Source: Sipunculus nudus | Lineage: Eukaryota > Annelida > Sipuncula > Golfingiida > Sipunculidae | Direction of reading: 5' to 3' | Assembly: GCA_026874595.1 (NCBI GenBank) | Contig: CM049314.1 | Location: 74,726,300-74,790,299 of the forward strand | Length of the DNA stretch: 64,000 nt | Shown: positions 46,241 to 58,672 of the stretch, piece by piece | Position numbering within the stretch: position 1 is the first letter of the stretch | Layout: each line of letters begins with the position of its first letter | Notes under the pieces: model-generated | Database searches by the model: none | Told to the model about the DNA's origin: nothing | The model's input: the letters and a program-made list of their open reading frames with translations, nothing else | Made by a program: the position numbers and the translations under genes

Positions 46241-47229
46241 CCTGAAATGTGTAGAACAGTTAAATTTTAATGCAACTGGATATTGTGCTTTTTTGACACT
46301 TCCTGAAAGGATTTCAAGTTAATAATAAAAAAATATGTGTGTTTCTGTGGGGATTTGCATGTGGTAAATAAAATCATCTGCAAATCAGTATCACTTGGAT
46401 TAGTAAATATTTTTTAAAAAATTCACACAACCATAGCTAAAGATTGTTGGTTTTTCTGAAATGTCCTGAATGTGCTGTGAGGTCAAAGACGTGTACACAA
46501 GGCACAATTCTAGCGGATCCTCACACACCTAGGAAGTAAACAGATGTAGGGTTGGGGAGGCTTATTGGGGTATAAAAATATTTGGAAATATGCAGTTTTG
46601 AAAGGGCCCGGGGAGCTTATTATGTTAAATACGGTATATGATATCCATGTTTCTAGCCTCTGCAAGTTAACTTCTGCATTTGCAGATGCAAGCAAAAAAG
46701 GCTATCAGACAGGCCTAGTGTATGCACCTGTTGACTTCATAACAGCATAAGGGCTGTTGTCCTCTAACAGTAGCCACTATATCATTTATCAGTCCGGTAA
46801 AGGCCTTCAAGGCTTTGGTGAGAGGTGATTGCACACATTGTAGCTTGAGGTCATGTGAGCGCATGCTGTCACTCCTGTGTGAGCAGACTTCGTTTGACAT
46901 TTCGGGAGCAGCAGATCAGTGCAGTTTTCAAGAGGAGAGTATCTCCTTCAAGTCACTAATCTTGTCATCAGACATTTGTTGATTGGCAACATCTATCAGT
47001 GTCTATACTGCTGATGAACTCACTGACCAAGTCAGCTCCTGGCTGATTACATGCCCTGTTGGCCATTGCTGGAAGCTTGTTGCCTCGGGGCTTGCCAACT
47101 AATGCTTGTTAGATGGCACTGATTCCAATGCATAGTACTCCTAGGTAATGTTACATACTTTACAGACCTGATAAGTTGTGTATCATTGGTCTGGACAAGA
47201 AGAATTATTGCAGTGTATAAATAAAATTG
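46241..47229. other. Mostly low-copy sequence, no gene found
   Basis: The first 90 bp repeat 42456-42544. The remainder (46330-47229) shows no element ends, tandem repeat or domain-bearing frame that I can support. Confidence 0.4.
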
Positions 47230-47453
47230 AAGGTCATTAATGGAGACACATCAATGATTCAAGAAGCAAGCTGCACATTGAATTCTGGGAAGCCTTGTGA
47301 TTCTCGTGTGATCTTGTATGCAAATGAAGGTGGTCGAATATTGGATTTTAGGTCCAATGGTTTCAAAATTTGCCTGGTTAAAGAATGGGCAGAAAGCCCA
47401 GATGATGGACAAAGGACCATCACAATAGCTCAGAAGACTTATAGAAGCTGAGC
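47230..47453. repeat. F1 right-end fragment
   Basis: Contains TAGGTCCAATGGTTTCAAAATTTG then GATGATGGACAAAGGACC and AGCTCAGAAGACTTATAG + AAGCTGAGC: a decayed F1 right hairpin. The next F1b element starts only a few bases later. Confidence 0.55.
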
Positions 47454-47458
47454 TTAAA

Positions 47459-48312
47459 CAAGGGACCTATGGGTCACGGCGCTCAGCTGTTATATATGAT
47501 AAAAAAATATGATTTAGAAATGAGGCACATGCTGGTTTTATGTGGTAATAAAAATAAGCTGTATTATGAGTTGTTGTTGTTTAGCTTATGTATGATTTTG
47601 ATAGTACCTTTGGAGACAGGAAAGAGGATTAATTTCATTTATCTTATTAACAAATGGAGTGTGATTGGCACACAGATTTTGACTTGGCCATATAACTTAT
47701 AAGCAGAACATATAATATAAGAGTTTAACTATTTATAAAAAAAAATTACAAATATTGTCCCAAATATAATTTTTATTAAAAATAATAAGAGAATAGTATG
47801 ATTTTTTCAAATAAAATATAACTGAAATGATTATTAAAATAATATTAAAGAATATATTCATGAATGCATTCATTAATACATTTTGAAAATATTTGCCCTG
47901 GTATTCATATACTTTTTTATTTTTACCTGAATTCCCATTCTTATAAAATAAATTTTATAATGGAGTACATATTCATATTCGTGTTTAAATACAACTGCAA
48001 AGTATTCCCACCATGTTGGGTATTTATTCAGTTTTCACCAAACAATGATGTTGAGAATCCAGAATATACAAAATTCACGAATTTAAATAATGATCATAAG
48101 TACCTGGCTTTATGGCTTTTATTTTATTAAAAAAAATGTAATATATTCATTTTGGACTAATTTCACATCAATGTACTAACTATAGACACAGTAGGAATCT
48201 AGATAATAATATTATCAACTGCATCTTCGTCTATCATTAATTTCCTTCATATGATCCCTAATGATTAGTAATGAATAATATGATTTACTTTTTATCATTA
48301 AAATTGAACTGA
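47459..48312 (-). mobile_element. F1b element copy 2 (uninterrupted reference for the 19255 insertion)
   Basis: CAAGGGACCTATGGGTCACGGCGCTCAG, then TATATGATAAAAAAATATGA and the same order as 18969-19254 joined directly to 25690-26265. It is interrupted at 48313 by F2. Confidence 0.75.
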
Positions 48313-51300
48313 ACAAGGCCTACAGGCCTAATGCGAACCTGTGCAATGAGATTACACCAGGTATAATGCTTCAATGCTGGACCATTACTTTTCAAGAACA
48401 TGTGTAACATGTATATGAACAATGCAGGTACTAAACACTTAGAACAAGAAACAAGGCCTACAGGCCTAATGCGAACCTGTGCATTGGGAAATACACCAGG
48501 TATAATGCTTCAATGCTGGACCATTACTGTTCATGTATATGAACAATGCAAGTACTAAACATTTTGAATAAGAAACAATTACACAAACATCACTGCTGAA
48601 ATTCTATCATGGGTGCACACAACACTAAAATGATTGTAGCTGGCACCACAATTCTTGTATACAGCAAAGCTATCAGAGATATATACATATGCCCAATTTC
48701 AGACTGATATATCAAACCCCTCTCGAGAAAAACGCAGGGACACACACTGTGCAAAAGTCATGGTAGGTGGCGACACCTGTCTTGTGAGCGAGAAAGCCTT
48801 CAAAGACACATAGACCTGTCAAAATATTAGGCCAATACATCAAACTTACCTTGAATCTGATGCATGGGGCTGACCAGGCTTAGGTGAGAAAGGCTGTTGC
48901 CCCGAGTGAACTGTGACAAATTGCTAGCTCAGGCTACTGCACTAAGTGAACTCATGACCTGCACCTGGCTAGACTGAGTGAACTTTTGACCTGTACATGG
49001 CGGCACTGAGTGAACTCTTGACCTGTTGCATAATCTGACACAGTTGGCAGTCTGCCAAAGCTATAAATAGAATGCAGCTACTGCACTGGGTAAACTCCTG
49101 ACCCATACCTGGCTGCACTGAGTGAACTCTTGACCTGTTGCTTAATCTGATACAGTTGGCAGTCTGCCAAAGCTATAAATAGATCCAGACTGGCCTCTAG
49201 CCTGTTGCCAAATCTGAAATAGTAGCCACACCATTGCATAAGCTCATGCAGGGGCCCTGCCCTGAGGGGCTTTACACCCATGAAGTGATCACATGGTACC
49301 CATGAGGTGTTCACATGTCACCCATGAGGTGATCACATGCCATTTGCTTGGCTGCACTGATTGAACTCTTGACCTATATCTGGCTGCACTGAATGAACTC
49401 TTGATCTGTTCCCAAATCTGAAACAGTTGGCAGTTTCTCAACCTATTTAAAGATACGGATTCAATCTTGGCCTGTTGGTATATCTGTTTACACACACTGA
49501 AAGACTTTGGCTAAATTTTTTTTTACAAGCCGACATATTCATAAACTTTTTATCAAAATATCTAGAATAATAAAAGATGCAGTACTTTCATTGTTAAAGG
49601 TCCAATAGTTCTGCCAAAAATCATTCTAGTAAACTTGAACAAAGGCCACCTAAGAATAATTTTTGTGCAAAGTTACAGAAGATATAATTGAAATAATAAT
49701 TTTGTAGAAGAACACTATTGCAGTCCTCAGTTTGAAAAAGACATAATAATGACCATAAGACCAACTTAAGCTTTTGACAACTCAACCAAAAATCAACAAA
49801 CTCAGTATATTCTGATATGATTGAAAGAACCATGTCCTAGGATAATTCTTTTGAAAAATTGAACAATTCAACTTGACAGTTTCATCATTAAGCTGAAAGA
49901 GGCTAAAATTACGAGGTTTTTCGCCCATAAAAAACAGGTCAATGTAGGTGGCACCACAAAATCTGCAACTTTAAATATGAGTCATGTGACCAACATTTGC
50001 ACAATACTTGGTAATGCTAGATTCTGTCATTTCTGAGAGTACTATGTCAGTATGCTTACTTGGCCAAATGACTGTTCAAATTTGTGTAACTCCACTAAAA
50101 TTCATCAAATGCAAACCATTTGAACAAAATTGAGAGGGCTTTGCCTCTGGGATCATTTATGTAAAATATTGAACAATTTGGCTGGACCGTCTACAAGAAG
50201 AAGACTTTTAAAAGTTTTGCACCTTTTTCCCTATAAAATCTAATAAAATGCAGATAGCAAAAAAATAAGCTGAATCTCACAAAATTTGATATGTGACAGA
50301 TTATTGCATAAAAACTGGGAATTATGGATTAATGTACAGATGACCAATGACCCCCGTACAAAAAAAGATCAATTCAGGTGGCACTACCAATACCTGAATT
50401 TCATATATGACTCATGTAACCAACACTGGCAAAAAATTTGATGATAGCTCTGGCCATTTCTGAGACTGTCCTTTTAGGATGACTAAGTTTAAATTCCTGT
50501 AACTCGGCCAAAATTCACCAAACTTGAACCATTGGAACAAAATTGAGGGAGATGTTATAAAAGATTATTTCTGTGAAATATTGAACAATTTGGCTTGAGT
50601 GTTTCGGAGGAGAAGATTTTTAAAGGTTTTTTTAGCTTTTTCTCTATAAAATTTTCAGATGGCTAATTTTTTGCATTAAATTTCATGATGCTAGCTCCAA
50701 TCATTTTCAAAATAGTATGGGTTAATGTACAGAAGATAAACGCTGCCACACCATCGCATTAGCTCACAGGTTCACTAAGAATTAATACAGATGCATATTG
50801 AATGCAAAATTGTAATACAGATACATCTCACTGATGACAAAATCTTGAATTACTTTGACAATGGATACCAATTATTTATAATCCATGTACAGCCGTGTTT
50901 ATATACCCACAGAGAGCTGTATACCTGTGATTGTAAACATTGCCTGGTATGAGGAATATCTAAAAATCATAAATCTACATTTTTTAAAAGTTTTTAAAAA
51001 ACATTCTTGTCAATATTAACCATAGATAACCTGAAATCTAAATGTCTAGAGGCATGATGTAATAGATGCTGATAAACTGGTGCCATTCAAGATGTATCTG
51101 CTTCACACAGCTAACATATATGGTGAAATGACTCAATTGAATCTTTATAATTCAGCCAAAATTCATTCTTTGGAACCATAAAAGACAATTATTTTAAGAA
51201 TTATTCAGGGGATTATTCTTGTAAAATATTAAACAAATTGGCCTCAGCAGCGTCAGTCAAAAAATTTTTTACAGGTTTATAACTCATATGGAAAAATACA

Positions 51301-52215
51301 GCAAAATGGCTAAGTTAAGCTTCCAATAACTCGGCCAAAAATCACTGAACCAAAACCATTTGAACAAACTTGAATTATCAACATCTAATGATAATTAAAG
51401 TATAAGATTTAAGAATTTGGCCCAGTGGTTTTTGAGGAGAAGATCTTTGTAGCCACTGAGGTAAAATGGGCTGTTACAGCATATGACTAAATTCAGCTTA
51501 ACATAACTCAGCCAAAAGTCACTGAACTGAGACCATTTGAACAAACTTCAGAAAGCACTACCCTAGGATCATTTCTGTGTGATATTAAACAATTTGGCCA
51601 TACAGTTTCAGAGAAGAAGTGTTTTGTAGCCGTCAGTATGATACGGGCACTGATGACCCCCGTACAAAAAAGGCCGATGCAGGTGGCGCCACCAATGCCT
51701 CAATTTCTGATATGTCTCATGTGAACAACATTGGCATAAAATTTGGTGATGACAGCTCCAGCCGTTTCTAAGATTGTAATTTTAGTATGCTTTTTTGGAC
51801 AGATGACTAAGTTCGACTAGCTGTAACTCGACCAAAAATCACCGAACTTAAACCAATCGAACAAACTTGAGAAAGATTGTTCCAGGAATCATTTCTGTGA
51901 AATATTGGACAATTTGGCCGAACAGTTTCAGAGAAGAAGATTTTTAAAGCTTTTTTAGCTTTTTCTCTATAAAATCTAAGAAAATGCAGTTAGCCAAAAA
52001 ATAAGCAAAATCCAATAGAGTTTTTTAGATAACTAATTTTTTGCATAAAATTTCGTGATGCTAACTCTTGCCATTTTCAAGATAGTATGGGTTAACGTAC
52101 AGACGACGGCGGACGGACGCTGGATGACGCCACACCATCGCATAAGCTCACAGGTTCGCTAACAATTAAACAAACATCACTGCTTCAGTTCTGACATGGG
52201 TGCACACAACACAAA
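48313..52215 (-). mobile_element. Outer F2 element, split by an inner F2
   Basis: Left piece 48313-48450 (ACAAGGCCTACAGGCCTAAT...GTACTAAACACTTAG) continues at 52163-52215 (CAATTAAACAAACATCACTG...GCACACAACAC). The order matches the intact reading GAAACAATTACACAAACATC in the inner copy at 48570-48600. It is interrupted again at 52216 by an F1c element, so most of it lies elsewhere or is lost. Confidence 0.75.
48452..52162 (-). mobile_element. F2-family element copy 2, complete, nested in another F2
   Basis: The left end is CAAGGCCTACAGGCCTAATG (palindrome AGGCCT-AC-AGGCCT) then CGAACCTGTGCA. The right end is CACACCATCGCATAAGCTC then ACAGGTTCGCTAA. CGAACCTGTG / CACAGGTTCG is the inverted pair. 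Read on the minus strand it is TTAGCG...CTTG. Internal blocks: GCACTGAGTGAACTCTTGACC repeats (48880-49460), then ~400-bp modules with GTAACTCGGCCAAA and TTTGAACAAACTTGA, and CAGGTGGCGCCACCAA at 51681. A second, decoy-like right end lies at 50750-50787. No coding capacity. Confidence 0.78.
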
Positions 52216-52217
52216 AA

Positions 52218-52790
52218 CAAGGGACCCATGGGTCACGGCGCTCAGCTGATCGTGATTGGACTATAAATGTTTCTCCACTGTGATACTATATCGAGTCGAT
52301 AAAGCTTATGAATATCATGTACATGTTGGGCTATTATAAAGGAATGTAATGTAATATGTGAGTAAATGATAAATGAAATTACCTGACTGATGGATTAATA
52401 GAGTCAAACAAAGTGGTTTATTTTTTATTTATTTAGGAGGGGTTGAAAATTGTGATATATTTGAGCAAATATGAATGCAATGACAGCAGTAATAAGCAGT
52501 AGTAGAATGATGATAAGGCTATTTGTTGAAGGATCTAAAGTGTATGGTAGTCTGCAAGCGTTCAATTTGACAGATATGATGTTATGATTAACTATGCTGA
52601 TGAAATGATTTATGAATATGTGACTGTATGACACAATATCTCTTTAGTCTTGACAAGGTACATTATTGTGATGCCCACTATGTCTACATATTACACAATA
52701 TTGACATAATTTCTGGCATGTACATAAGTACCTATGGACGAATAGTTATACAAAATATTAAAGTATGAATATATCTGATTCATCTTGTTC
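52218..52790 (-). mobile_element. F1c element copy 1
   Basis: CAAGGGACCCATGGGTCACGG and GCTCAGCTGATCGTGATTGGAC, collinear for ~550 bp with 56563-57085 (ACTATAAATGT, GAGTCGATAAAGCTTATGAA, CATTATTGTGATGCCC). The right end is not defined. Confidence 0.65.
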
Positions 52791-53990
52791 TTGCTTACTG
52801 AGGCTGACTTTGGGATGGGGTTTGGAGAAGGGAAAAGTGAGGGCAGCATGAAGGTGGATGTAGAAATATTCTATTGTAATGTTTTTCATTTATATAAGAA
52901 TATGAAAAGCTAAGAGGAAAGGGGCCCTCCTACTTGGTTATAGTAAAGTTCTAAATATATGATTGCAAACTAATACTCTGACAAGACTGTCATGAAGAAA
53001 AACAGTAAAAGATTTGAGATGCTGTGTTGCATATGAAAATTTACAGATGGACAGGCAATTGGACAGAATGGACTAATACATTTATTTCACTTTCAAGAGA
53101 ATAATGCATTTAAGTTTATATATAAGCCTATTTTTTTAAGCAGATCCACTTTTTCCATTAAGAAGTTTTTATCTGAATCATTTTTTTATTTTCAGGTTTA
53201 TAAATTTTTAATTAAAAAACCTGAGAATATAATTTAAAATATTAGAATTGTTGCAAAAGTTGCAATCATAATATATACAGAGTAAAAAAATTGGGTCATA
53301 TTAAGCATACACATATATTTTATTATTTTTAATTACAAATGTTTAAACTGATTTTAAAAGAAAATAATGACACAACATGGCATCTACAAGAATATTCCTT
53401 GAATCACTATTAAAAAGTTTTGCACATTGGAGTTTTCAGGACATGCTTAATTTTATTCACCAAAATAAAATAAAAGTAAATTTGATAAAATAAAACATCT
53501 TTTCAAATAAAGTATACACGCTGTTGGTTGAATGAGGGACAAACAATATCATTGTGCTAATTACTATCCCAGTTTTAATTAATTACTGGAATTAATAGTC
53601 AATTTCACACCTGGTGAAGTTTTTACTCTTCTGAAGTAAGGAATTACTTATCTCATGAACATCAACACTTTCACAGCAATACACCACTTTGTGGACACAA
53701 TTAAATGTACACTTTAATCATTGTAACCCTGGTGGTTCAATACAAAATCTAAAATGTAGCATGTCCAAGAATAAAATAAAATACAGAAAAATTATAACAT
53801 TCATCTAGTTTATGCACCAGCTGGGGGGGGGGGGGATGAGTGCAGGGCAGAGGGGAGGCCTGCTAGTAGTGGCCAAGCTGGGCCAAGGTAAGCTGCCTGG
53901 GGTGGGTTACATAATGCAAGTGAAGGCTGTACTACTAGGTGGGCTAGATGTAAACAACACTTGACATGGTGTATGAAAACATGAATAAAA
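52791..53990. other. AT-rich dispersed-repeat DNA
   Basis: Shares some words with 43840-44040. A 13-G run lies at 53823-53835. No gene recognised. Confidence 0.4.
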
Positions 53991-55008
53991 GCTATTCATT
54001 CCAATCAATTTCTTTTGAAAGTTCAGATTTTAAAAGATTAAATCCTTATGCATATATGCTGGGAAAATTAAATCAACAGTGCCAAAGTTGGACAAAATTT
54101 AAGGTATTGATTTTTTATTTATGCTAATAACTTGAAAAATTTGCAAAATTCAGATCTTATTTTGGGTAAACAATTGAATCTTGATTAAAGTTATATTCCT
54201 GAAAAAAAAAGTCTCTAGGTTCAGCAATTCTCATGTTAGGTGAGTAAATATATTTCCTGATTTTTTTAAAAATTGCATTATGTTTTGGCCCATAACTTCA
54301 AAATAATACCTAATACTGACCTAATTTTTGGTATGTTCATAGAAAATGTATAAAAGAATGTGAATACTAAATACGAACAAAAACAGATCAGTGGTTTTGA
54401 TATTAGGCAGCCTTGAAGTGTAACAATGACTTTTTTTAATGGAAAACAGAGTTTTTTTTCCTTAATATCTCGAAGGGATAAAGTCCTAATGACCCAGTTT
54501 TCGGTATGGTAGGAGATTTTGGGGACATCTAAAATTATGTCAACAGCCTTGGGAGCATAGAGATGTGCACTGAATGACCTACAGTCATCAAAGTGGACTG
54601 CTTGACAATGTAAGGGAATACAACAAGAGCCTCAAAAAAAATTCAATAACTAGCCTAATTTTGCAGCTTTTATTTTCAAATTTCAGATTTTAACAGATTA
54701 AATCCTTATGTATACATGGTGTGAAAATTAAATCCACAGTACTTACAGGAAAAAAATGTGCCATGGCCAAAGTTTGGCAAAATTTAAGGTACCAATTTTA
54801 TATTTTTGCCAATATTTAGAAAAATTTAACAACTTTTGATCTAATTTTTGGTATACAATTAAATTTTGATTAATTAAAGTTGTATTACTGGAAAAAAGTC
54901 CCTACCTTTAACACTTTTGGTCTTAAGTGACCAAATATCTTCCTGATTTTTTTACAAAGTCCATTATGTTTGGGCCCATAACTTTTTTAAATTATATGAT
55001 ACTGACTT
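53991..55008. repeat. F1b-type interior, two partial copies
   Basis: Phrases AAATTTAAGGTAYTGATTTT, GGTAAACAATTGAATCTTGATT and GGCCCATAACTT recur twice (54060-54540 and 54650-55008), as they do at 30020-31000. It is cut at ~55009 by F3 sequence. Confidence 0.6.
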
Positions 55009-56560
55009 ACAAGCGACTACGTGTATCCACCAAAATCAGAGTGGGAAAGGTGAAGTGAGGCATGGATTGAGTGGCAAGGGGAAATAGAGTATGATGTGTT
55101 GCATAATAGCCTGGATGTCTGCAGCCGAAATGTGTATGTAGGTTGCGCCACCTACCACAAAATCCAGAAAGCTGTCCAAGATGTATAAACATGCAAAATT
55201 TTAGGCAGATAGTCAAACCACTACTTAGATATGAGTGATTTTAGCCCACGGCAGACAAACAGACGGACCCTGTGCAAAAATGGTGGCAGGTGGCCCAACC
55301 AATTTTGTGTATAATTAAGAGATATGTGAGATCTATACACATGCAAAATTTCAGGGGGATATGTCAAACCAGTCCTGATATATAAGCCTGAATGTCTGCA
55401 GTGTATACATAAATATAGGTGGTGCCACCTGCCACAAAATCGAGAAAGCTATCCAAGATGTATAAACATGTAAAATTTTTGGCAGATAAGTCACACCACT
55501 ACTGAGATATGAGTGATTTTAGCCCACAGCAAACAAACAGACGGATGCTGTGCAAAAATGGTGGCAGGTGGCGCCATCAATTTTGTGCATGAATAAGAGC
55601 TATGAGAGATCTATACACATGCAAAATTTCAGGGGGATATGTCAAACCAGTCCTTGGATATAAGCCTGAATGTCTGCAGCGTATACATAAATGTAGGTGG
55701 CGCCGCCTGCCACAAAATCCAGAAAGCTATCCAAGATGTATAAACCTGCAAAATTTTAGGCAGATATGTCAAACCACTGCCGAGAGATGAGTGATTTTAT
55801 CCCACAGCAAACATACGGATGCTGTGCAAAAATGATTGCAGATGGTGCCACCAGTTTTGCGTATGATAAAGAGCTATGTAAGATCTATTAACATGCAAAA
55901 TTTTTGCCCAATCGGTCAAATGGTTCCTGAGATATGAGCTTGGATGTCTGCAGCGTAAATTTGAATGTAGGTGGCGCCATCTCTCATAAAATCAAGAAAG
56001 CTGTTAAGGATGTAAAAACCTGCAAAATATCAGGTGGAAAAGTCAAACCACTGCCAAAATATGAGTGATTTTATCCCAAAGCAGATGAACAGATGGACTC
56101 TGTGCAAAAATGGTTGCAGGTGGCACCACCAGTTTTGCGTACGATTAAGAGCTATGGGAGATCTAAACACATGCAAAATTTTGGCCCAACTGGTCACATG
56201 GTTCCTGAGATATGAGCTTGGATGTCTGCAGCTTAAACCTGAATGTAGGTGGCGCCACCTGTCATAAAATCAAGAATGCTGTCCAGGATGTATACACATG
56301 CAAAATTTCAGGTGGATAAGTCTAACCAATGCAGAGATATGAGTGTTTTTATCCCAAGGCAGATGAACAGATGGACGCTGTGCAAAAATAGTTGCAGGTG
56401 GCGCCACCATTTTAGTGTATGTTATAAAGCTTTCCAAGGGCTACATTTGTGCAAAATCTTTAGCCTTATCAGTCAAATGGTTCCCAAGATATGTGGGTTT
56501 ATGCATGGAAACAGATGCACAAATGGAGGCTGGGCAGAGAGGAAAGGTCAGAGGTCAACC
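55009..56560 (-). mobile_element. F3-family copy 3, both tips lost, expanded interior
   Basis: Starts in ACAAGCGACTACGTGTATCC (lacking CTAGAATACGG) and carries about six modules of ~275 bp with variants of GGTGGCGCCACC: GGTGGCGCCATC, GGTGGCGCCGCC, GGTGGCACCACC, and intact copies near 56248 and 56398. It is cut at 56561 by an F1c element within GAGGTCAACC, compared with GGTCAATGCAAATTGG at 20442. Confidence 0.72.
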
Positions 56561-56562
56561 AA

Positions 56563-57090
56563 CAAGGGACCCATGGGTCACGGCGCTCAGCTGATCCTGA
56601 TTGGACTATAAATGTATCACCATTGTGATACTATATTGAGTAGATAAAGCTTATGAATATCATGGACATGTTGGGCGTTATAAAGGAATATAATGTAATA
56701 TGTGAGTAAATGATATATGAAATAACCTGACTGATGGATTAATATGGAGTAAAATAAAGTGGTTTATTTTTTATTTATTTGGGAGGGGTCGAAAAAAGCA
56801 ATTTATTTGAGCAAATATGAATGCAATGACAGTATGCCAAGCAGTGGTATAATGATGATAAGGCTATTTGTTTAAGGATCTATAGTGTATGGAAAACTGC
56901 AAGAGTTCAATTTGACAGATAAAAGGTTATGATTAAATATACTGATGAATTTGTGACTGTATGACATAATATCTTGACAAGATCGGTCTTGACAAGGTGC
57001 ATTATTTTGATGCCCCTCACGTCTACATATTACACAATATTGACATAATTTCTGGTATGTACATAGGTACCTATGGACAAATGGTCAACA
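56563..57090 (-). mobile_element. F1c element copy 2, nested in F3
   Basis: CAAGGGACCCATGGGTCACGG and GCTCAGCTGATCCTGATTGGAC, collinear with 52218-52750. Confidence 0.65.
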
Positions 57091-57890
57091 GTACTGAACC
57101 ACCTGGAAGGTTAAAATCTTAAAAATATGATGAAATGTAGATAATGTTTGAGAGGAAGAGGTAATCTGGGCCATGGTTGGTTTATATGATTGAAGAAAAT
57201 GTTGCAAATAATATTTGAGACCTGACTATGCCTTTCCATTGGTTACCTTTTTGATAAGCTGTTGACAGTTCAACAGTTTACACATTTGTCTGATGAGATC
57301 CAATTTATTTGGTAAACCTTTTTTATCAATTTTATGATATGTATACAGTTGCCATAACGTCCTCATTCCACAGGTGCAATGACTTGATGGGGGGGGGGGG
57401 GGGGGAGGGGTGTTGTGTTATGATCAGAGTTACAATGTATTTTCTTTAATTATTCAATTTTATGCTATAGCCATAGAACTATTGTTCACAGTGCCAAGGA
57501 ACAAAGCCTCAGTGGGATGAAGAAGGGGATGGTGAGAGTTACAACACCCTTGCATATACATACAGGATATGAAATTTAATTCAACAGTGCTTATAAAAAA
57601 AAAGTTTATTCATGAACATTAAATATTTAAAACAGAAAGAAAGATGGAGAAACAAAGAAAATAATTTTTTTCCCCATTCTACTGAGCCAAGAAAAAATTA
57701 ACAATATTTGCATTTATTCCTTTTTTTCATTACATAATTTTATTCCAAGTTTCCGAATGTTACTATAAATTTACAGTATAACATACATGTGATTGTGAAT
57801 ATTTCAGTTGATTCACATTTCTAAATTGCATCAACATTTTTAGCTAATGTATCTAGTTTATAGTACCTGTCAACAGAATGGGATGGAGGG
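57091..57890. repeat. F1d-type interior with G17 run
   Basis: Matches 43170-43450 and 38700-38990 in order (GAGGAAGAGGTAATCTGGG, GCTGTTGACAGTTCAACAG). 57389-57405 is 17 G. No gene. Confidence 0.5.
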
Positions 57891-57892
57891 AG

Positions 57893-58036
57893 CAAGGGAG
57901 GCAATTAGGGAGAGAGAGAGAGAATGAGAGAGAGAGAAAGAGAGAAAGAAAGATGGAGAAAGAAAGAGAAAAAGCAGAGGAGAGAAAGAGAGAGAAAGAG
58001 AGACCTAGACTGCCAGAGAGAGAGAGAAAGAGAGGC
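57893..58036. repeat. GA-rich polypurine tract
   Basis: About 140 bp of nearly pure purine on the plus strand (GAGAGAGA, AGAAAGAAAGA variants). The Ser/Leu/Phe-rich minus-strand frames are a by-product. Mirror-symmetric parts could form triplex DNA. Confidence 0.9.
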
Positions 58037-58672
58037 TCTCTGGTAATTACTGCCTGACCCAGCCTGACCCAGACACTCACAGTGGCAGTAGGTCAGACCT
58101 GAAGGTGTTATGTAACTGCCCAGTACACTGCATTTATACTGATCTGATGCAAACAATGAAGACATGGTACCTGGAAACTTGAATAAAATCTACATTTTTT
58201 GATCAATTGGTTTCAAATTTCAGATTTTCACAGATGAAATGTTAATGTGTACATGCTGTGAAAATTATATCCACAGCACTAACAGGAAAAATTTGAATAT
58301 TTATATTTTTTTAAATGGTATCAGGAAAAAAAGAAAAGTATTCTCAGCTATAAAACTAATACATGTGTTAAAATTAATCCAAGGATCAAAACACCCAATA
58401 TATCATACCAGGAGCAAACTGGAGTTGGGAATGTTTAATTTTATGAACTGAAATAAAGGACCAGCAATATAAATTTTGATTATTTAGCCAGTCTCATGTA
58501 ACAACTGATACAACCATGAGTTATAAGTCAAACAAATTAAAATCTTTAATGAACACTTGTCTGAGTAATATTTTATATTTTTGACATATTTACTTACTAT
58601 TTTAATTTTGTAATAAATATAAACCAACAAGTTAAAGACCTGGAAAAGACCTGGAAATTTAGATTAATTTAA
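58037..58672. other. F1b-type fragment and AT-rich DNA
   Basis: 58150-58300 matches the 30540-30660 interior (ACTTGAATAAAATCTACA...TTTGATCAA). The rest is unassigned. Confidence 0.45.

Noticed and set aside
57853-58165. Ser/Leu/Phe-rich minus-strand frames
   Set aside because: Products of the GA-rich polypurine tract.
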